From contig CAMPGL010000007.1 in NCBI GenBank assembly GCA_946885435.1, positions 1-28,948 of the forward strand: 28,948 nt of DNA, read 5' to 3'. This document shows positions 8,181 through 17,052 of this stretch, piece after piece (positions within the stretch are counted from its first letter, which is position 1; the number at the start of each line of letters is the position of its first letter). Position numbers and translations under genes: made by a program. Source of the stretch: an uncultured Brevundimonas sp. GTDB taxonomy: Bacteria; Pseudomonadota; Alphaproteobacteria; Caulobacterales; Caulobacteraceae. Below the pieces are notes generated by a model, which ran no database searches, was not told the DNA's origin, and saw only the letters and a list, made by a program, of their open reading frames with translations.

Positions 8181-8596
8181 GCGGGGCGGCTGATCAACCA
8201 GCCTCCGACGGAGGCCAGGACGAGCGCGCTGGCCGTCAGGGCGGCGGCGTCGAGGTCGGCGACCCAGAGGGCGGCCCAACTGGCCGACAGGCTGACGGCT
8301 GCGGCCGCCTTGGCCCGGCGGGGGATCGCGCGGCGTTCGCGCCAGGCCCGGATCGGCGGACCGAAACGGGGGTGGCTCAGCATCCTGGCCTCCAGCCGGG
8401 GCGACGAGCGGGCGAAGGCCCAGGCCGCCGCGAGGGCGAAGGGCGTCGCAGGCAGCAGCGGGACGAACACGCCCGCCAGGGCCGCCGCGCCGGCGGCCCC
8501 GCCGAGGATCCGCAGCAGCAGGCGGCGATCGAGGCCGGCCGCGGCGTGGGCCTCGACATAGCCGTTGAGGTCAGGGGGCAGGACCGACGGGTTCAT
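8177..8596 (-). CDS. YbaN/DUF454-family inner-membrane protein
   Basis: About 139 residues with the DUF454 pattern: a hydrophobic helix followed by VFVPLLPATPFALAAAWAFARSSPR, then LEARMLSHPRFGPPIRAWRERRAIPRRAK and two more hydrophobic segments. The function of the family is unknown; members are often near heme or respiratory genes. ATG at 8596 is used although its ribosome site is weak; a TTG at 8644, preceded by GAGG next to the nnrS stop, would add 16 residues. It lies between nnrS and the decarboxylase in the same operon. Confidence 0.7.
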   Translation of the reverse strand: MNPSVLPPDLNGYVEAHAAAGLDRRLLLRILGGAAGAAALAGVFVPLLPATPFALAAAWAFARSSPRLEARMLSHPRFGPPIRAWRERRAIPRRAKAAAAVSLSASWAALWVADLDAAALTASALVLASVGGWLISRPA

Positions 8597-8650
8597 GGTG
8601 ACAGCCTGGACCTGGCTCGGGGGGCGGACCTTGCGCTGTCGCAACCGGCC

Positions 8651-9829
8651 TCAGAGGGATTTCCGCAGGAGCATCGGGCCGTAGGCGGCGGCGAAGCCCA
8701 GGAAGGCGAGCACCCACAGTCCGGCCGACAGCATCAGCAGGATCGAGGTGACGTCGACGAGGAACGGCGCGGCCACGCGCGCGGCGGCCGCGGTGACGAC
8801 GAGGCCGTAGATCGCCGTCGTGGCGGCGTCCGCCGCCCGGGGTCGGCCGGTGTGGCCGCGGCTGGCGCGCGTCATCACCGCCAGGGTCATGACGCCCATC
8901 GCCCCGGCGGTCAGGGCGTGGACGCCGGCGCTGAACGGAACGGCGGCGGGCCAGAGCGCCGCGCCTCCGAGAAGAAACAGGCCGACGGGCGCCCAGACGT
9001 AACCGGCGTGCAGGCTCCAGACCATCGACTCCCGCCAGGCCAGCCAGCCGCGCCAGCGGACCAGCCGGATCAGATTGAGCAGACCGGCCAGGATGAGGGG
9101 CGGGCCGGCAAGCGGGCTCCAGGGATCCAGCACCCAGATCAGGAGCGCCGTCACGGTGACCGCCATCGTCGCCTTGTCCAAGCGGCCGAACGGCGCCGGC
9201 CGCGCCGCGATCCCGCGGGCCAGGGTCCAGTTCTGGGTGAAGCTCGGCACGATCCGGCCGCCGATCAGAACGATCAGGCTTGTCAGGGCGGCGATGGCGG
9301 CGCGCTCGGAAAGAGCGACGGCGTCCGGCCAGAGACCGCGGGCGTGGAACAGGAGGTTGGCGGCGGCCAGGACGCTGACCATAGCGGCCACCGGCAGATT
9401 GCGGCGGTTGTTCGCCGCGAGGACCTCGCGCCACACGACGCCGGCGAACACGACCAGAAATGCGCCGTCGAGCAGAGGCGCCGCAGCGCTCATCGACCCG
9501 GGCAGGAAACCGGACACGCGGCCGGCCAGCCAAAGGACCACCAGACCGATCAGGGGGCCGCCCGTAACGGGCAGGCGGCCGGTCCAGTTCGGGACCGCGG
9601 TCAGCAGGAAACCCGCCACCACGCCGCCGACGTAGCCGAACAGCATCTCATGGATGTGCCACTGCAGGCCGTCCACGCCGCCGATGCGGCCTCCGTGGAA
9701 GAAGACGGCCAACCAGATCGGCACGGCCACCGCCGCCCAGATCGCCGACAGCAGGAAGAATGGGCGAAAGCCCCAGCTGAAGAGCGGCGGGCCCTGATAG
9801 GACCGGATCGCGTCGCGCGTCGCGCCCAT
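8651..9829 (-). CDS. nnrS: NnrS family heme-copper membrane protein
   Basis: A 392-residue integral membrane protein with about 12 helices. NnrS proteins bind heme and copper and protect cells against nitric oxide stress during denitrification. The N-terminal FSWGFRPFFLLSAIWA and the QWHIHEMLFGYVGGVVAGFLLTAVPNW region (rich in His, near residues 55-85) are family hallmarks. GGRIVPSFTQNW in the middle is also typical. The start ATG at 9829 has GGAG ten bases upstream. It follows norB on the same strand, but a strong terminator hairpin lies between them. It begins an operon with ybaN-like and decarboxylase genes. Confidence 0.9.
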   Translation of the reverse strand: MGATRDAIRSYQGPPLFSWGFRPFFLLSAIWAAVAVPIWLAVFFHGGRIGGVDGLQWHIHEMLFGYVGGVVAGFLLTAVPNWTGRLPVTGGPLIGLVVLWLAGRVSGFLPGSMSAAAPLLDGAFLVVFAGVVWREVLAANNRRNLPVAAMVSVLAAANLLFHARGLWPDAVALSERAAIAALTSLIVLIGGRIVPSFTQNWTLARGIAARPAPFGRLDKATMAVTVTALLIWVLDPWSPLAGPPLILAGLLNLIRLVRWRGWLAWRESMVWSLHAGYVWAPVGLFLLGGAALWPAAVPFSAGVHALTAGAMGVMTLAVMTRASRGHTGRPRAADAATTAIYGLVVTAAAARVAAPFLVDVTSILLMLSAGLWVLAFLGFAAAYGPMLLRKSL

Positions 9830-9856
9830 GAAAGCATACTCCGGGAGAAAAGAGAC

Positions 9857-9887
9857 GGGGCGGAAAGAGGCTCGCTCTTTCCGCCCC
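9857..9887 (-). terminator. Strong terminator hairpin between norB and nnrS
   Basis: GGGGCGGAAAGA (9857-9868) and TCTTTCCGCCCC (9876-9887) form a perfect 12-bp stem with a 7-base loop. On the minus strand it is followed by a pyrimidine-rich run (GTCTCTTTTCTC). It ends norB transcription about 30 bases before the nnrS start, so either nnrS depends on partial read-through or has a promoter within the hairpin region. Confidence 0.85.
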
Positions 9888-9906
9888 GCTTAAGCCGACC
9901 TGTCGG

Positions 9907-12177
9907 TCACTCGGCCGGCAGGATGGCGGGCTCGGCGGCGATGCGCGGCTTGCGGGCCGCGATCACCAGCCGTCCGGCGAAGATCGCCAGCAGCACCGCC
10001 CCGATGCTGAAGAGCACGTCACCGGGGACCCGCATCCAGACCAGCAGCTCGACCAGGGGCGAATGGATCACCTCCGGCGAACGGGCGAACCACATGCCGT
10101 GCTCGATGCTGGCGAAAGCCTGGACCACGCCCATCGGCAGGAGCGACAGGAAGACCATCATCCCCAGACCGATGTTGAGGCACCAGAAGGTCCCGGCCAG
10201 GAACTTGTCGTTCCAGGCTTCACGCCGGGCCAGGCCGCGCAGGCAGAACAGCATCAGGCCGATCCCGAGCATGCCGTAGACCCCGAAGAGCGCGGCGTGG
10301 CCGTGGGTGGCCGTCGTGTTCAGGCCCTGCAGGTAGTAGAGGCTGAGCGGCGGGTTGATCATGAAGCCGAAGATCCCGGCGCCGAGCAGGTTCCAGAAGC
10401 TGACCGCCACGAAGAACAGGATCGGCCACTTGTAGGTCTGGACCCAGGGCGCGGCCTTGGTGTGCCGCCAGGTTTCGAAGGCCTCGAAGCCGACCAGCGC
10501 CAGCGGGACCACCTCGAGCGCGGAGAAGACCGAGCCGATGGCGATCACCGAGACGGGGGTGCCGGCGAAGTACCAGTGGTGCGCGGTGCCGAGCACGCCG
10601 CCCGTCAGGAAGATGATGGTGCCGAACAGGACCGCCATATTGGCCGTCTGCGCGCGCACCAGGCCCAGCTTGACGAGGAGCAGGGCGATGACCGCCGTGG
10701 CGAAGACCTCGAAGAAGCCCTCGACCCACAGGTGGACGATCCACCAGCGCCAGTACTCGACCATCGAGATGTGGGTGTGTTTGCCCCACATGAAGCCGGC
10801 CGCGTAGAACAGGGCGATGGCCACGGTGGACAGGAACAGGATCACCAGCACCGGCTTGGCCTGGGACTTCTGCATCAGCGCAGGCCACAGGGCGCGGGTG
10901 ACCAGCACCAGCCAGAGCACCAGGCCGACGAACAGCAGGATCTGCCAGAAGCGGCCGAGGTCGACGTATTCCCAGCCCTGGTGGCCGAACCAGAAGTTGG
11001 TGTGGATGTCGAAGACCTGCTGGACGCCGAGCCATTCGCCGGCCATCGAGCCGAGGACGACGACGACCAGCGCGACCCACAGGATGTTGACGCCCAGCTT
11101 CTGGAAGCGGGGCTCCTTCCCGGAGATCATCGGGGCGATGTAGAGGCCCGTGGCCAGCCAGGCGGTGGCGATCCAGAAGACGGCCAGCTGGGTGTGCCAG
11201 GTGCGGGTCACCGCATAGGGCAGCCAGTCGGACAGCGGGAAGCCGTAGAAGTCCTGGCCCTCGACCGCGTAGTGGGCGGTCATGGCGCCGAGGCCGATCT
11301 GCAGCAGGAACAGTGCGATCACGGTCAGGAAGTACTTGCCCGTCGCCTTCATCGAGGGCGTGGGCTTGAGGCTGAAGAGCGGATCGGTCGCCGGCGCGGC
11401 GTGCGGCGCCTCGTGCTTGGACTTGGCGTGCCACAGGATCAGGGCGGCGACGCCGAAGATCAGCAGCAGGATGCTGGCCGCCGACCAGAACATGTTGGCC
11501 GAGCTCGGAACGTTGTCGATCAGCGGCTCATGCGGCCAGTTGGAGGTGTAGGTGACGTCGTCGCCGGGACGGTTGGTCCCCGCGGCCCAGCCCGACCACC
11601 ACCAGAAGGAGGCGATGTCCGAGCGCCGGGCGGCGTCCGGCACCGGGTTCTCGGCGATGGCGTACTGCTCGCGCAGCTCGGCCAGGCCCGCGTCGTCGCC
11701 GAGCAGCCCCTCGTAGTGGGCGCGCACCGCGGCCATGGCGGCGGCGCGGTCGTCGGAGACCGTGATCGTGCCGGTGGCCGCATCATAGGTGTTGGTGCGG
11801 AACTCGGTCTTAAGCCGGCTCTCGAGCGCGGCCTGACGCGCGTCGTCCAGCTCGGCGTAGGCAACGCCGAAGTCGCGCCGCGCCCAGATGTCGAGCGTGG
11901 CGACAAGTTCGCGGTGGAGCTGGTCGGCCGACCAGTCGGGGGCGACATAGCCGCCGTGGCCCCAGACGGAGCCGACCTGCTGGCCGCCCATGGATTGCCA
12001 GGCGAGCTGGCCGTCCTGAATGTCCTGGCGGGTGAGCAGCACCTCGCCGGACGCGCTGACGACGCGATCGGGGATCGGCGGCGCCTGCCTGTGTATCTCG
12101 CGTCCCATCAGCCCCAGGACGGCGAACGAGGTCGCCATGATCAGGGCGAGGACGATCCAAAGTCTCTTGGTTGTCAT
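9907..12177 (-). CDS. norB: Quinol-dependent nitric oxide reductase (qNor)
   Basis: Single-subunit NO reductase of 756 residues in the inner membrane: 2 NO + 2 e- + 2 H+ to N2O, with electrons from quinol. An N-terminal periplasmic domain (GQLAWQSMGGQQVGSVWGHG) without a CxxCH heme site marks the quinol type. The catalytic core is complete: the heme b ligand region RTWHTQLAVFW, the FeB ligands His482 (VHLWVEG), His533 and His534 (AHHWYF), the conserved Glu486, and the heme b3/b ligands in THGHAALFG. The spacing 482/533/534 equals that of known NorB. The ATG at 12177 is preceded by GGAGG. An NnrR-type box lies 79-92 bases upstream. No norC, norQ or norD is nearby, as expected for qNor. Confidence 0.95.
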   Translation of the reverse strand: MTTKRLWIVLALIMATSFAVLGLMGREIHRQAPPIPDRVVSASGEVLLTRQDIQDGQLAWQSMGGQQVGSVWGHGGYVAPDWSADQLHRELVATLDIWARRDFGVAYAELDDARQAALESRLKTEFRTNTYDAATGTITVSDDRAAAMAAVRAHYEGLLGDDAGLAELREQYAIAENPVPDAARRSDIASFWWWSGWAAGTNRPGDDVTYTSNWPHEPLIDNVPSSANMFWSAASILLLIFGVAALILWHAKSKHEAPHAAPATDPLFSLKPTPSMKATGKYFLTVIALFLLQIGLGAMTAHYAVEGQDFYGFPLSDWLPYAVTRTWHTQLAVFWIATAWLATGLYIAPMISGKEPRFQKLGVNILWVALVVVVLGSMAGEWLGVQQVFDIHTNFWFGHQGWEYVDLGRFWQILLFVGLVLWLVLVTRALWPALMQKSQAKPVLVILFLSTVAIALFYAAGFMWGKHTHISMVEYWRWWIVHLWVEGFFEVFATAVIALLLVKLGLVRAQTANMAVLFGTIIFLTGGVLGTAHHWYFAGTPVSVIAIGSVFSALEVVPLALVGFEAFETWRHTKAAPWVQTYKWPILFFVAVSFWNLLGAGIFGFMINPPLSLYYLQGLNTTATHGHAALFGVYGMLGIGLMLFCLRGLARREAWNDKFLAGTFWCLNIGLGMMVFLSLLPMGVVQAFASIEHGMWFARSPEVIHSPLVELLVWMRVPGDVLFSIGAVLLAIFAGRLVIAARKPRIAAEPAILPAE

Positions 12178-12255
12178 CTCTCTGTCCTCCGGCCGGCGGA
12201 GACTCCCCCCGTCAGCCCGTTGAATGCTCATTCGCCCTGTCGTCCCGGTCGGACG

Positions 12256-12269
12256 TTGCGCGGGCGCAA
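12256..12269 (-). promoter_or_regulatory. NnrR/FNR-type box of norB
   Basis: A palindrome TTGCG-CGGG-CGCAA, matching the TTGCG-N4-CGCAA form known for NnrR-type regulators. It is 79-92 bases upstream of the norB start codon, in the hemN-norB gap. The same 14-mer in opposite orientation occurs between the hemerythrin-like gene and nrdJ. A good -10 is not obvious 22 bases downstream. Confidence 0.75.
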
Positions 12270-12285
12270 ACTCGGATGGTCCGCC

Positions 12286-13680
12286 TCAGACCGCGCGTGC
12301 GTGGCGGCGGCCCCCTTCCGAAAGACGTTGGTCGAAACAGGCGGCGACGGTGCGCATCAGCCGCCGCGCGGGTTCGGGGATGGCCACGCGCCGGCCGTCG
12401 AGACGGCACAGGCCCTCGGCCTGAAGCGGGCGCAGATCCTCCAGACAGGCGTCGAGGGCGTCGGGCGAGACGCCGTGCGACGTGCAGACGGCCGCGACAT
12501 CGACCGCGAGGTCACACATCAGCCGTTCGATGACCGCCGCGCGCAGGTCGTCCCCGGCGGCCACCGCCAGGCGACGCGCGACGGGCAGTTCGCCGGCCTC
12601 GACGGCGCGACCCCAATGGTGCGTCTGAACCTGGTTCTGGACGAAGCCCCGGCCGAGCCGGCCGATGCTGGACGGGCCGATCGGGATCATCACCGGGGCG
12701 GGATCGTCGGTGTACCCCTGGAAGTTGCGGCGCAGCCGGCCCTGGCCCAGCGCCTCGACCAGCGGGTCACCCGGCAGGGCGTAGTGGTCCAGGCCCACGC
12801 GGACGTAGCCCGCCGCCACGAGCGCCTCGTCGGCGGCCTCGGCCTGGTCCCAGCGTCCCTGGGCGTCGGCAAGCTCGGCCTCGCGGATCATGACCTGCTG
12901 CTTCTTCATCCAGGGCACGTGGGCGTAGCCGAAGACGGCGACCCGATCGGGCCGCAGCGTCAGCGCCTGACGCACGCTGGCCTCGACGTTCTCGGGCGTC
13001 TGGCCGGGCAGGCCGTACATCAGGTCGAAGTTGATCGCGGGCACGCCGGCCCAGCGCAGGCGCTGGGTGACGGTGGCCACGCGATCGAAGGGCTGGATGC
13101 GGTTGACCTTCTTCTGGACCTCGTCATCGAGCGTCTGGACGCCCAGGCTGACCCGGTTGACCCCGGCGCCGGCGGCGGCGTCGATGAATTCCGGCGTCAG
13201 CAGGCCCGGATCGAGCTCGGCCGCGATCTCGGCGTCGGGACGGATGGCGAACCGGCCCTTCAGAAGCCCGACCAGTTCGGCGAAGTGAGCGGGGGCGAGG
13301 GCGTTGGGGCTGCCGCCCCCGAAATGCACGTGCTGGGCGCCCGCGTGGTCCGGCAGGGCGTCGGCCCACAGACCAGCTTCCAGCTTCAGCGTCTCGAAGA
13401 AGCTGCGGACCCGGTCGTATTCATGAAAGACGCTGGTGTGACATCCGCAGTACCAGCACAGGCGCTTGCAGAACGGCACGTGGACGTAGACCGACAGGGC
13501 CTGATCCGCGCCGACCTCCGAGAGCCAGCGCCGCGCTTCGGCCTCGTCGTCGGAGGGCTCGAAGGCCAGGGCGGTGGGATAGCTGGTGTAGCGAGGAAGC
13601 GCGCGCGAAGCCTGGGCGAGCCAGGACGCTGGAACCCCCCGCTGGTCGATCGTCGGCGCGGCCGCGAGCTGATCGGTCAT
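12286..13680 (-). CDS. hemN: Oxygen-independent coproporphyrinogen III oxidase
   Basis: Radical-SAM enzyme of 464 residues that oxidatively decarboxylates coproporphyrinogen III to protoporphyrinogen IX without oxygen, in the cytoplasm. RYTSYPTALAF at residues 30-40 and SVYVHVPFC are family marks; Cys71, Cys75 and Cys78 (CKRLCWYC) bind the 4Fe-4S cluster. HFGGGSPN and FDLMYGLPGQT (SAM and substrate region) and IPIGPSSIGRLG near the C-terminal domain are present, so this is true HemN rather than HemW. ATG at 13680 is chosen; the frame extends upstream 16 codons without support. It lies directly upstream of norB on the same strand with a 108-base gap and diverges from fixL. It would supply heme for the denitrification enzymes at low oxygen. 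Confidence 0.92.
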   Translation of the reverse strand: MTDQLAAAPTIDQRGVPASWLAQASRALPRYTSYPTALAFEPSDDEAEARRWLSEVGADQALSVYVHVPFCKRLCWYCGCHTSVFHEYDRVRSFFETLKLEAGLWADALPDHAGAQHVHFGGGSPNALAPAHFAELVGLLKGRFAIRPDAEIAAELDPGLLTPEFIDAAAGAGVNRVSLGVQTLDDEVQKKVNRIQPFDRVATVTQRLRWAGVPAINFDLMYGLPGQTPENVEASVRQALTLRPDRVAVFGYAHVPWMKKQQVMIREAELADAQGRWDQAEAADEALVAAGYVRVGLDHYALPGDPLVEALGQGRLRRNFQGYTDDPAPVMIPIGPSSIGRLGRGFVQNQVQTHHWGRAVEAGELPVARRLAVAAGDDLRAAVIERLMCDLAVDVAAVCTSHGVSPDALDACLEDLRPLQAEGLCRLDGRRVAIPEPARRLMRTVAACFDQRLSEGGRRHARAV

Positions 13681-13790
13681 GTTGCCACACGCCTTGAACC
13701 GTGAAACGGAAATGGGCGTTCGCCCCATGACAAGGCGTACCGGCGGCGGTCCGGGAGGGATATTTGGGTCTTCTACCTACGCAGTCTTCC

Positions 13791-13795
13791 GGAGG
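13791..13795 (+). promoter_or_regulatory. Ribosome binding site that fixes the fixL GTG start
   Basis: GGAGG five bases before the GTG at 13801. It supports GTG as the real start of the fixL gene. Confidence 0.6.
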
Positions 13796-13800
13796 CGCAG

Positions 13801-15309
13801 GTGTTTCCGGCGATTGAGGGCCCCGGTCCCGGCCCGGTGGGCTGGCTCTTCGCCGAGCGCCGGGTGCCGGCGGCGGTGATCGTCGCGGTGGGGGGCGCCC
13901 TTCTCGCGCTCACGATTCGCCTGGCCATGACCCCGATCATGGAGGACCGGGTCGCGTTCCTGTTCTTCATGCCGGCGGTGGTGCTGGCTGCAGCGCTGGG
14001 AGGTTTGTGGCCGGGCGTTCTGGCCACGGTGCTGGGCGTGGCCGGCGGTCTGTTCATCACCTGGAACGAGCAGCTGACCGGCGACCTGGCGAGCGCGGCG
14101 GTGTTCGTGGTCATCGGACTTGGCGTCAGCGCGGGCGGTGAGATGTTCCAGTCCATGCGGGCCCAGGCCGCGGCGGTGAACGCCGGCCTGCGCGCGCGCG
14201 AGGCGCACCTGAGCTCCATCCTGGCGACCGTGCCGGACGCCATGGTGGTGATCGACGAGCGCGGCGAGATGCACTCCTTCAGCCACGCCGCCGAGCGCCT
14301 GTTCGGCTGGAGCGCGGCCGAGGCGATCGGCCAGAACGTCAAGATCCTGATGCCCTCGCCCTACCGCGAGGCGCACGACGCCTATCTCGCGCGCTACATG
14401 GCGACGGGCGAGCGCCGCATCATCGGCATCGGACGCGTCGTGGTCGGAGAGCGGCGCGACGGCTCCACCTTCCCGATGGAGCTGTCGGTCGGGGAGATGA
14501 CGTCCGGCCAGGAGCGGTTCTTCACAGGCTTCGTGCGCGACCTGACCGAACGCCAAAAGACGGAGGCCCGGCTGCAGGAACTGCAGACTGAGCTGGTCCA
14601 CATCTCGCGTCTCACAGCGCTGGGGGAGATGGCCTCGGCCCTGGCGCACGAACTGAACCAGCCGCTGTCCGCGGTCGCCAACTACCTCAAGGGGTCGGCC
14701 CGGCTGCTCCAGGGCGAGGAGATTCCGCGCGACACGCTGAAGGAGGCGCTCGACCTGGCGGGAGAGCAGGCGCTGCGCGCCGGCGACATCATCCGCCGCC
14801 TGAGGGACTTCGTGGCCCGCGGCGAAACCGAGCGCCGGGTCGAAAGCCTGCCCAAGATGATCGAGGAGGCCGGGGCCCTGGCGCTCGTCGGCGCCAAGGA
14901 GCACGGCGTACGCGTGAGTTTCCGTTTCGATCCCGCCGTAGAACTCGTGCTGGCCGACCGGGTGCAGGTGCAGCAGGTCGTCCTGAACCTCATCCGCAAC
15001 GCCATCGAGGCGATGGAGGGCAGCGACCGCAAGGCGCTCGACATCCGCATCGAGGCGGGCGGCGATCATGAGGCGCGGGTGGTCGTCGCCGATAGCGGGA
15101 CCGGGCTGACGCCCGAGGCGGCGGAGCGGCTGTTCCAGCCGTTCTTCACGACCAAGCGAACCGGAATGGGGGTTGGCCTGTCGATCTCGCGGACCATAAT
15201 CGAGGCGCACGGCGGACGAATCTGGGCCGAGCCAAATCCCGGCGGAGGCACGCGCTTCTGCTTCACCCTGAACACCGTCGATGCCGAGGAGCTGGAGAAT
15301 GCAGACTGA
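13801..15309 (+). CDS. fixL: Oxygen-sensing heme-PAS histidine kinase FixL
   Basis: Membrane-anchored sensor kinase of 502 residues. Residues about 20-115 hold four hydrophobic helices of the DUF4118 (KdpD-like) type. A PAS domain follows with the FixL heme pocket: [13 protein letters not shown], where His192 is the heme ligand, and [10 protein letters not shown], where Arg212 matches the distal oxygen-contacting arginine of rhizobial FixL. The kinase part has the H-box [15 protein letters not shown] with His283 as phosphoacceptor, an N-box (NLIRNAIEA), G1 (DSGTGL) and G2 (GMGVGLSIS). When oxygen is absent the kinase should phosphorylate FixJ. It starts with GTG. The fixJ start lies inside its last codons, so the pair is co-translated. 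Confidence 0.93.
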   Translation: MFPAIEGPGPGPVGWLFAERRVPAAVIVAVGGALLALTIRLAMTPIMEDRVAFLFFMPAVVLAAALGGLWPGVLATVLGVAGGLFITWNEQLTGDLASAAVFVVIGLGVSAGGEMFQSMRAQAAAVNAGLRAREAHLSSILATVPDAMVVIDERGEMHSFSHAAERLFGWSAAEAIGQNVKILMPSPYREAHDAYLARYMATGERRIIGIGRVVVGERRDGSTFPMELSVGEMTSGQERFFTGFVRDLTERQKTEARLQELQTELVHISRLTALGEMASALAHELNQPLSAVANYLKGSARLLQGEEIPRDTLKEALDLAGEQALRAGDIIRRLRDFVARGETERRVESLPKMIEEAGALALVGAKEHGVRVSFRFDPAVELVLADRVQVQQVVLNLIRNAIEAMEGSDRKALDIRIEAGGDHEARVVVADSGTGLTPEAAERLFQPFFTTKRTGMGVGLSISRTIIEAHGGRIWAEPNPGGGTRFCFTLNTVDAEELENAD

Positions 15310-15910
15310 GAGCGTGGTCCATGTGGTCGACGACGACGCGGCCGTGCGCAACTCGCTGCGGTTTCTCCTGAGGAGCGCGGGGCTCAACGCCGCGACCTAC
15401 GAATCGGGCCCGGAACTGCTCAGCCAGGCCGGCGAACTTGAGCCCGGCTGCATCGTCACCGACGTGCGCATGCCGGAGATGAACGGCCTGGAGCTGGTCA
15501 GGCGCCTGAAGGAGCTGGAGGTCCGGCACCCGGTGATCGTCATGACCGGCCACGCGGACGTTCCCCTCGCGATCGAGGCCCTTCGCGCGGGCGTGGCGGA
15601 CTTCATCGAAAAGCCGTTCGACGACGAGGCCTTTCTCGCCTCGGTGAAGTCCGCGCTGGAGCAGCAGGCCTCGGCGGCCACCGAGGACGCCGAGGCGGTG
15701 GAGGTGCGCGGGCGCATGGAGCAGCTCTCCCAGCGCGAGGGCCAGGTGCTGGAGGCTCTCGTCGAGGGCAAGGCCAACAAGGTGATCGCCTACGACCTGG
15801 GCATCAGCCCTCGGACGGTCGAGGTCTATCGCGCCAACGTCATGACCAAGATGCAGGCGCGAAGCCTGTCCGAGCTGGTCCGCATGCGCCTGCTGCTCGG
15901 CCGGACCTAG
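15299..15910 (+). CDS. fixJ: Response regulator FixJ
   Basis: A 203-residue NarL/LuxR-type response regulator, the usual FixJ length. The receiver domain has VVDDDAAVR, the phosphorylation site Asp55 ([11 protein letters not shown]), VMTGHADV and the IEKPFDD lysine loop. The C-terminal domain has the LuxR helix-turn-helix ([40 protein letters not shown]; seen at about 148-190). The start ATG at 15299 overlaps the fixL end by 11 bases and has GGAGA before it. Its stop overlaps that of the convergent receiver gene. In relatives, phosphorylated FixJ turns on fixK. Confidence 0.93.
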   Translation: MQTESVVHVVDDDAAVRNSLRFLLRSAGLNAATYESGPELLSQAGELEPGCIVTDVRMPEMNGLELVRRLKELEVRHPVIVMTGHADVPLAIEALRAGVADFIEKPFDDEAFLASVKSALEQQASAATEDAEAVEVRGRMEQLSQREGQVLEALVEGKANKVIAYDLGISPRTVEVYRANVMTKMQARSLSELVRMRLLLGRT

Positions 15911-16302
15911 GCGGCCGCGAGCGCCTGCCGCACCGAGTTCAGCAGGGCGTCGCTGAGCAGCGGCTTTTCGATGATCTGGGTGCCGGCCTGAGCCGCCTGC
16001 TGCCGTAGCGCGCGCTTGGGATTGGTGGTGATCAGTATAGCCGGCGCGGTCACCCCGCCTTCGCGCAGACGGGCCAGCAGGTGCAGACCGTCCATGTCCG
16101 GCAGTTGATAGTCCAGCACCAGGCACCCGGCGTCCGCCAGGCGCGGGCTCTCGAGGACCTGGGCCGCGTCCGCATAGGTGCTGACGTTGAGGCCTTCGAG
16201 CCCGAAGGCGAACTCGATCGCCCGGGTGACGGCCGGGTCGTCGTCGACCAGGATCACCCACGGACGAGGCGCCGGCTGACTCTGCACGGCGGCGAGGGTC
16301 AT
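15907..16302 (-). CDS. Single-domain response regulator (receiver only), FixT-like position
   Basis: A 131-residue receiver domain with no output domain. The phosphorylation pocket is intact: LVDDDPAV, Asp64 in VLDYQLPDMDG, the LITT threonine and the IIEKPL lysine. It starts inside the fixK stop (ATGA), so both come from one message. In Caulobacter and rhizobia FixT, a receiver-like protein, is made from the FixK regulon and inhibits FixL. Position and size fit such a feedback protein, but sequence alone does not prove it; a simple phosphate sink is equally possible. Its stop codon overlaps that of convergent fixJ. Confidence 0.75.
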   Translation of the reverse strand: MTLAAVQSQPAPRPWVILVDDDPAVTRAIEFAFGLEGLNVSTYADAAQVLESPRLADAGCLVLDYQLPDMDGLHLLARLREGGVTAPAILITTNPKRALRQQAAQAGTQIIEKPLLSDALLNSVRQALAAA

Positions 16303-16982
16303 TGCAGGAGCTCCCTCAGTCGGTCGGTCCGGATCAGCCGGACCTGACGGCTGGAGCGGGCCTCGATGAGGCCCTCGGCCTCCAGCTGGGACAGGGTTCT
16401 GGACACGGTGTGGATGGTCAGCCCCAGATAGTCGGCCATGTCCTGGCGCGTCATGGGCAGGTCGAAGGCGTCGCCCTTGCCATTGCGGGCGGCGAAATCG
16501 AGCAGGAGAGCGGCCACGCGTTCGACGGCGCCGTGCCGCGCCAGGACCAGGGCGTGTTCCTCGCTGCGCTGGAAGGCGCGGACCGAAACCTGCCAGAGCG
16601 CGCGGGCCAGGGCGGCGTCGGTCGCAGCTAGATCGGAAAGCTCGCTGCGGCGCATCGCTTCGACCAGGGTGTCGGTCAAGCAGACCGCGGTCGAGCCATG
16701 CACGACCCCGGCCTCCAGACCGACGTAGTCACCCGGCAGATGAAAGCTCATCACCTGCCGGCGACCGTCCGCGAACAGCCGATAGCTGGCCATCGCCCCG
16801 CTGCGGATCCGATAGACGCGAAAGCTCGGGTCCCCCTGTCGGCAAAGCTCCCGCCCGGCAGGCTGGAGCTGAACCATGGCTCCCTCGTCGAAGGCGTCGC
16901 AGAGCGCGCAGCTGTGGGACAGCGGCCGCGGAAACGCCGGCAGCGGGGACCGGGGGAAGGTGCTCAGGCTTTGCAGCGCCAT
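16299..16982 (-). CDS. fixK: FixK-type Crp/Fnr transcription regulator
   Basis: A 227-residue Crp/Fnr-family activator. The cyclic-nucleotide-like beta-barrel contains GRELCRQGDPSFRVYRIRSGAMASYRLFADGRRQVMSFHLPGDYVGLE (about residues 44-90), then a long dimer helix and the DNA-binding helix MTRQDMADYLGLTIHTVSRTLSQLE. It lacks the four-cysteine cluster set of true FNR (only SCALC near the N-terminus), so it is FixK-like and probably controlled by FixL/FixJ. ATG at 16982 is used (GGAG nine bases before); a TTG 27 bases earlier is possible. It leads an operon with the receiver gene and diverges from the nnrR-like gene. Confidence 0.85.
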   Translation of the reverse strand: MALQSLSTFPRSPLPAFPRPLSHSCALCDAFDEGAMVQLQPAGRELCRQGDPSFRVYRIRSGAMASYRLFADGRRQVMSFHLPGDYVGLEAGVVHGSTAVCLTDTLVEAMRRSELSDLAATDAALARALWQVSVRAFQRSEEHALVLARHGAVERVAALLLDFAARNGKGDAFDLPMTRQDMADYLGLTIHTVSRTLSQLEAEGLIEARSSRQVRLIRTDRLRELLQ

Positions 16983-17052
16983 GACGACTGGCTCCGATTT
17001 GGAGCTCAATGACTATGCCCGGCCGCGGGCGGGCGACACCTGGGTTTGCTCC

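Noticed and set aside
8372..10279. Long plus-strand open frame opposite ybaN-like, nnrS and norB genes
   Set aside because: Composition is repeat-like (Gln, Gly, Arg, Asp) and follows codon bias of the opposite genes; not a real protein.
10063..13704. Very long open frame on the plus strand opposite norB and hemN
   Set aside because: It is antisense to two clearly recognised genes, and its translation is rich in Gly, Asp, His and Arg with no family motif. Such frames are common opposite GC-rich genes.
13693..13706. TTGAACCGTGAAAC upstream of hemN as a FixK/FNR box
   Set aside because: Only the first half matches; the second half lacks TCAA.
13773..13790. CTACCTACGCAGTCTTCC before fixL as a FixJ site
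   Set aside because: Match to the FixJ pattern is weaker than the one near fixK and it abuts the fixL ribosome site.
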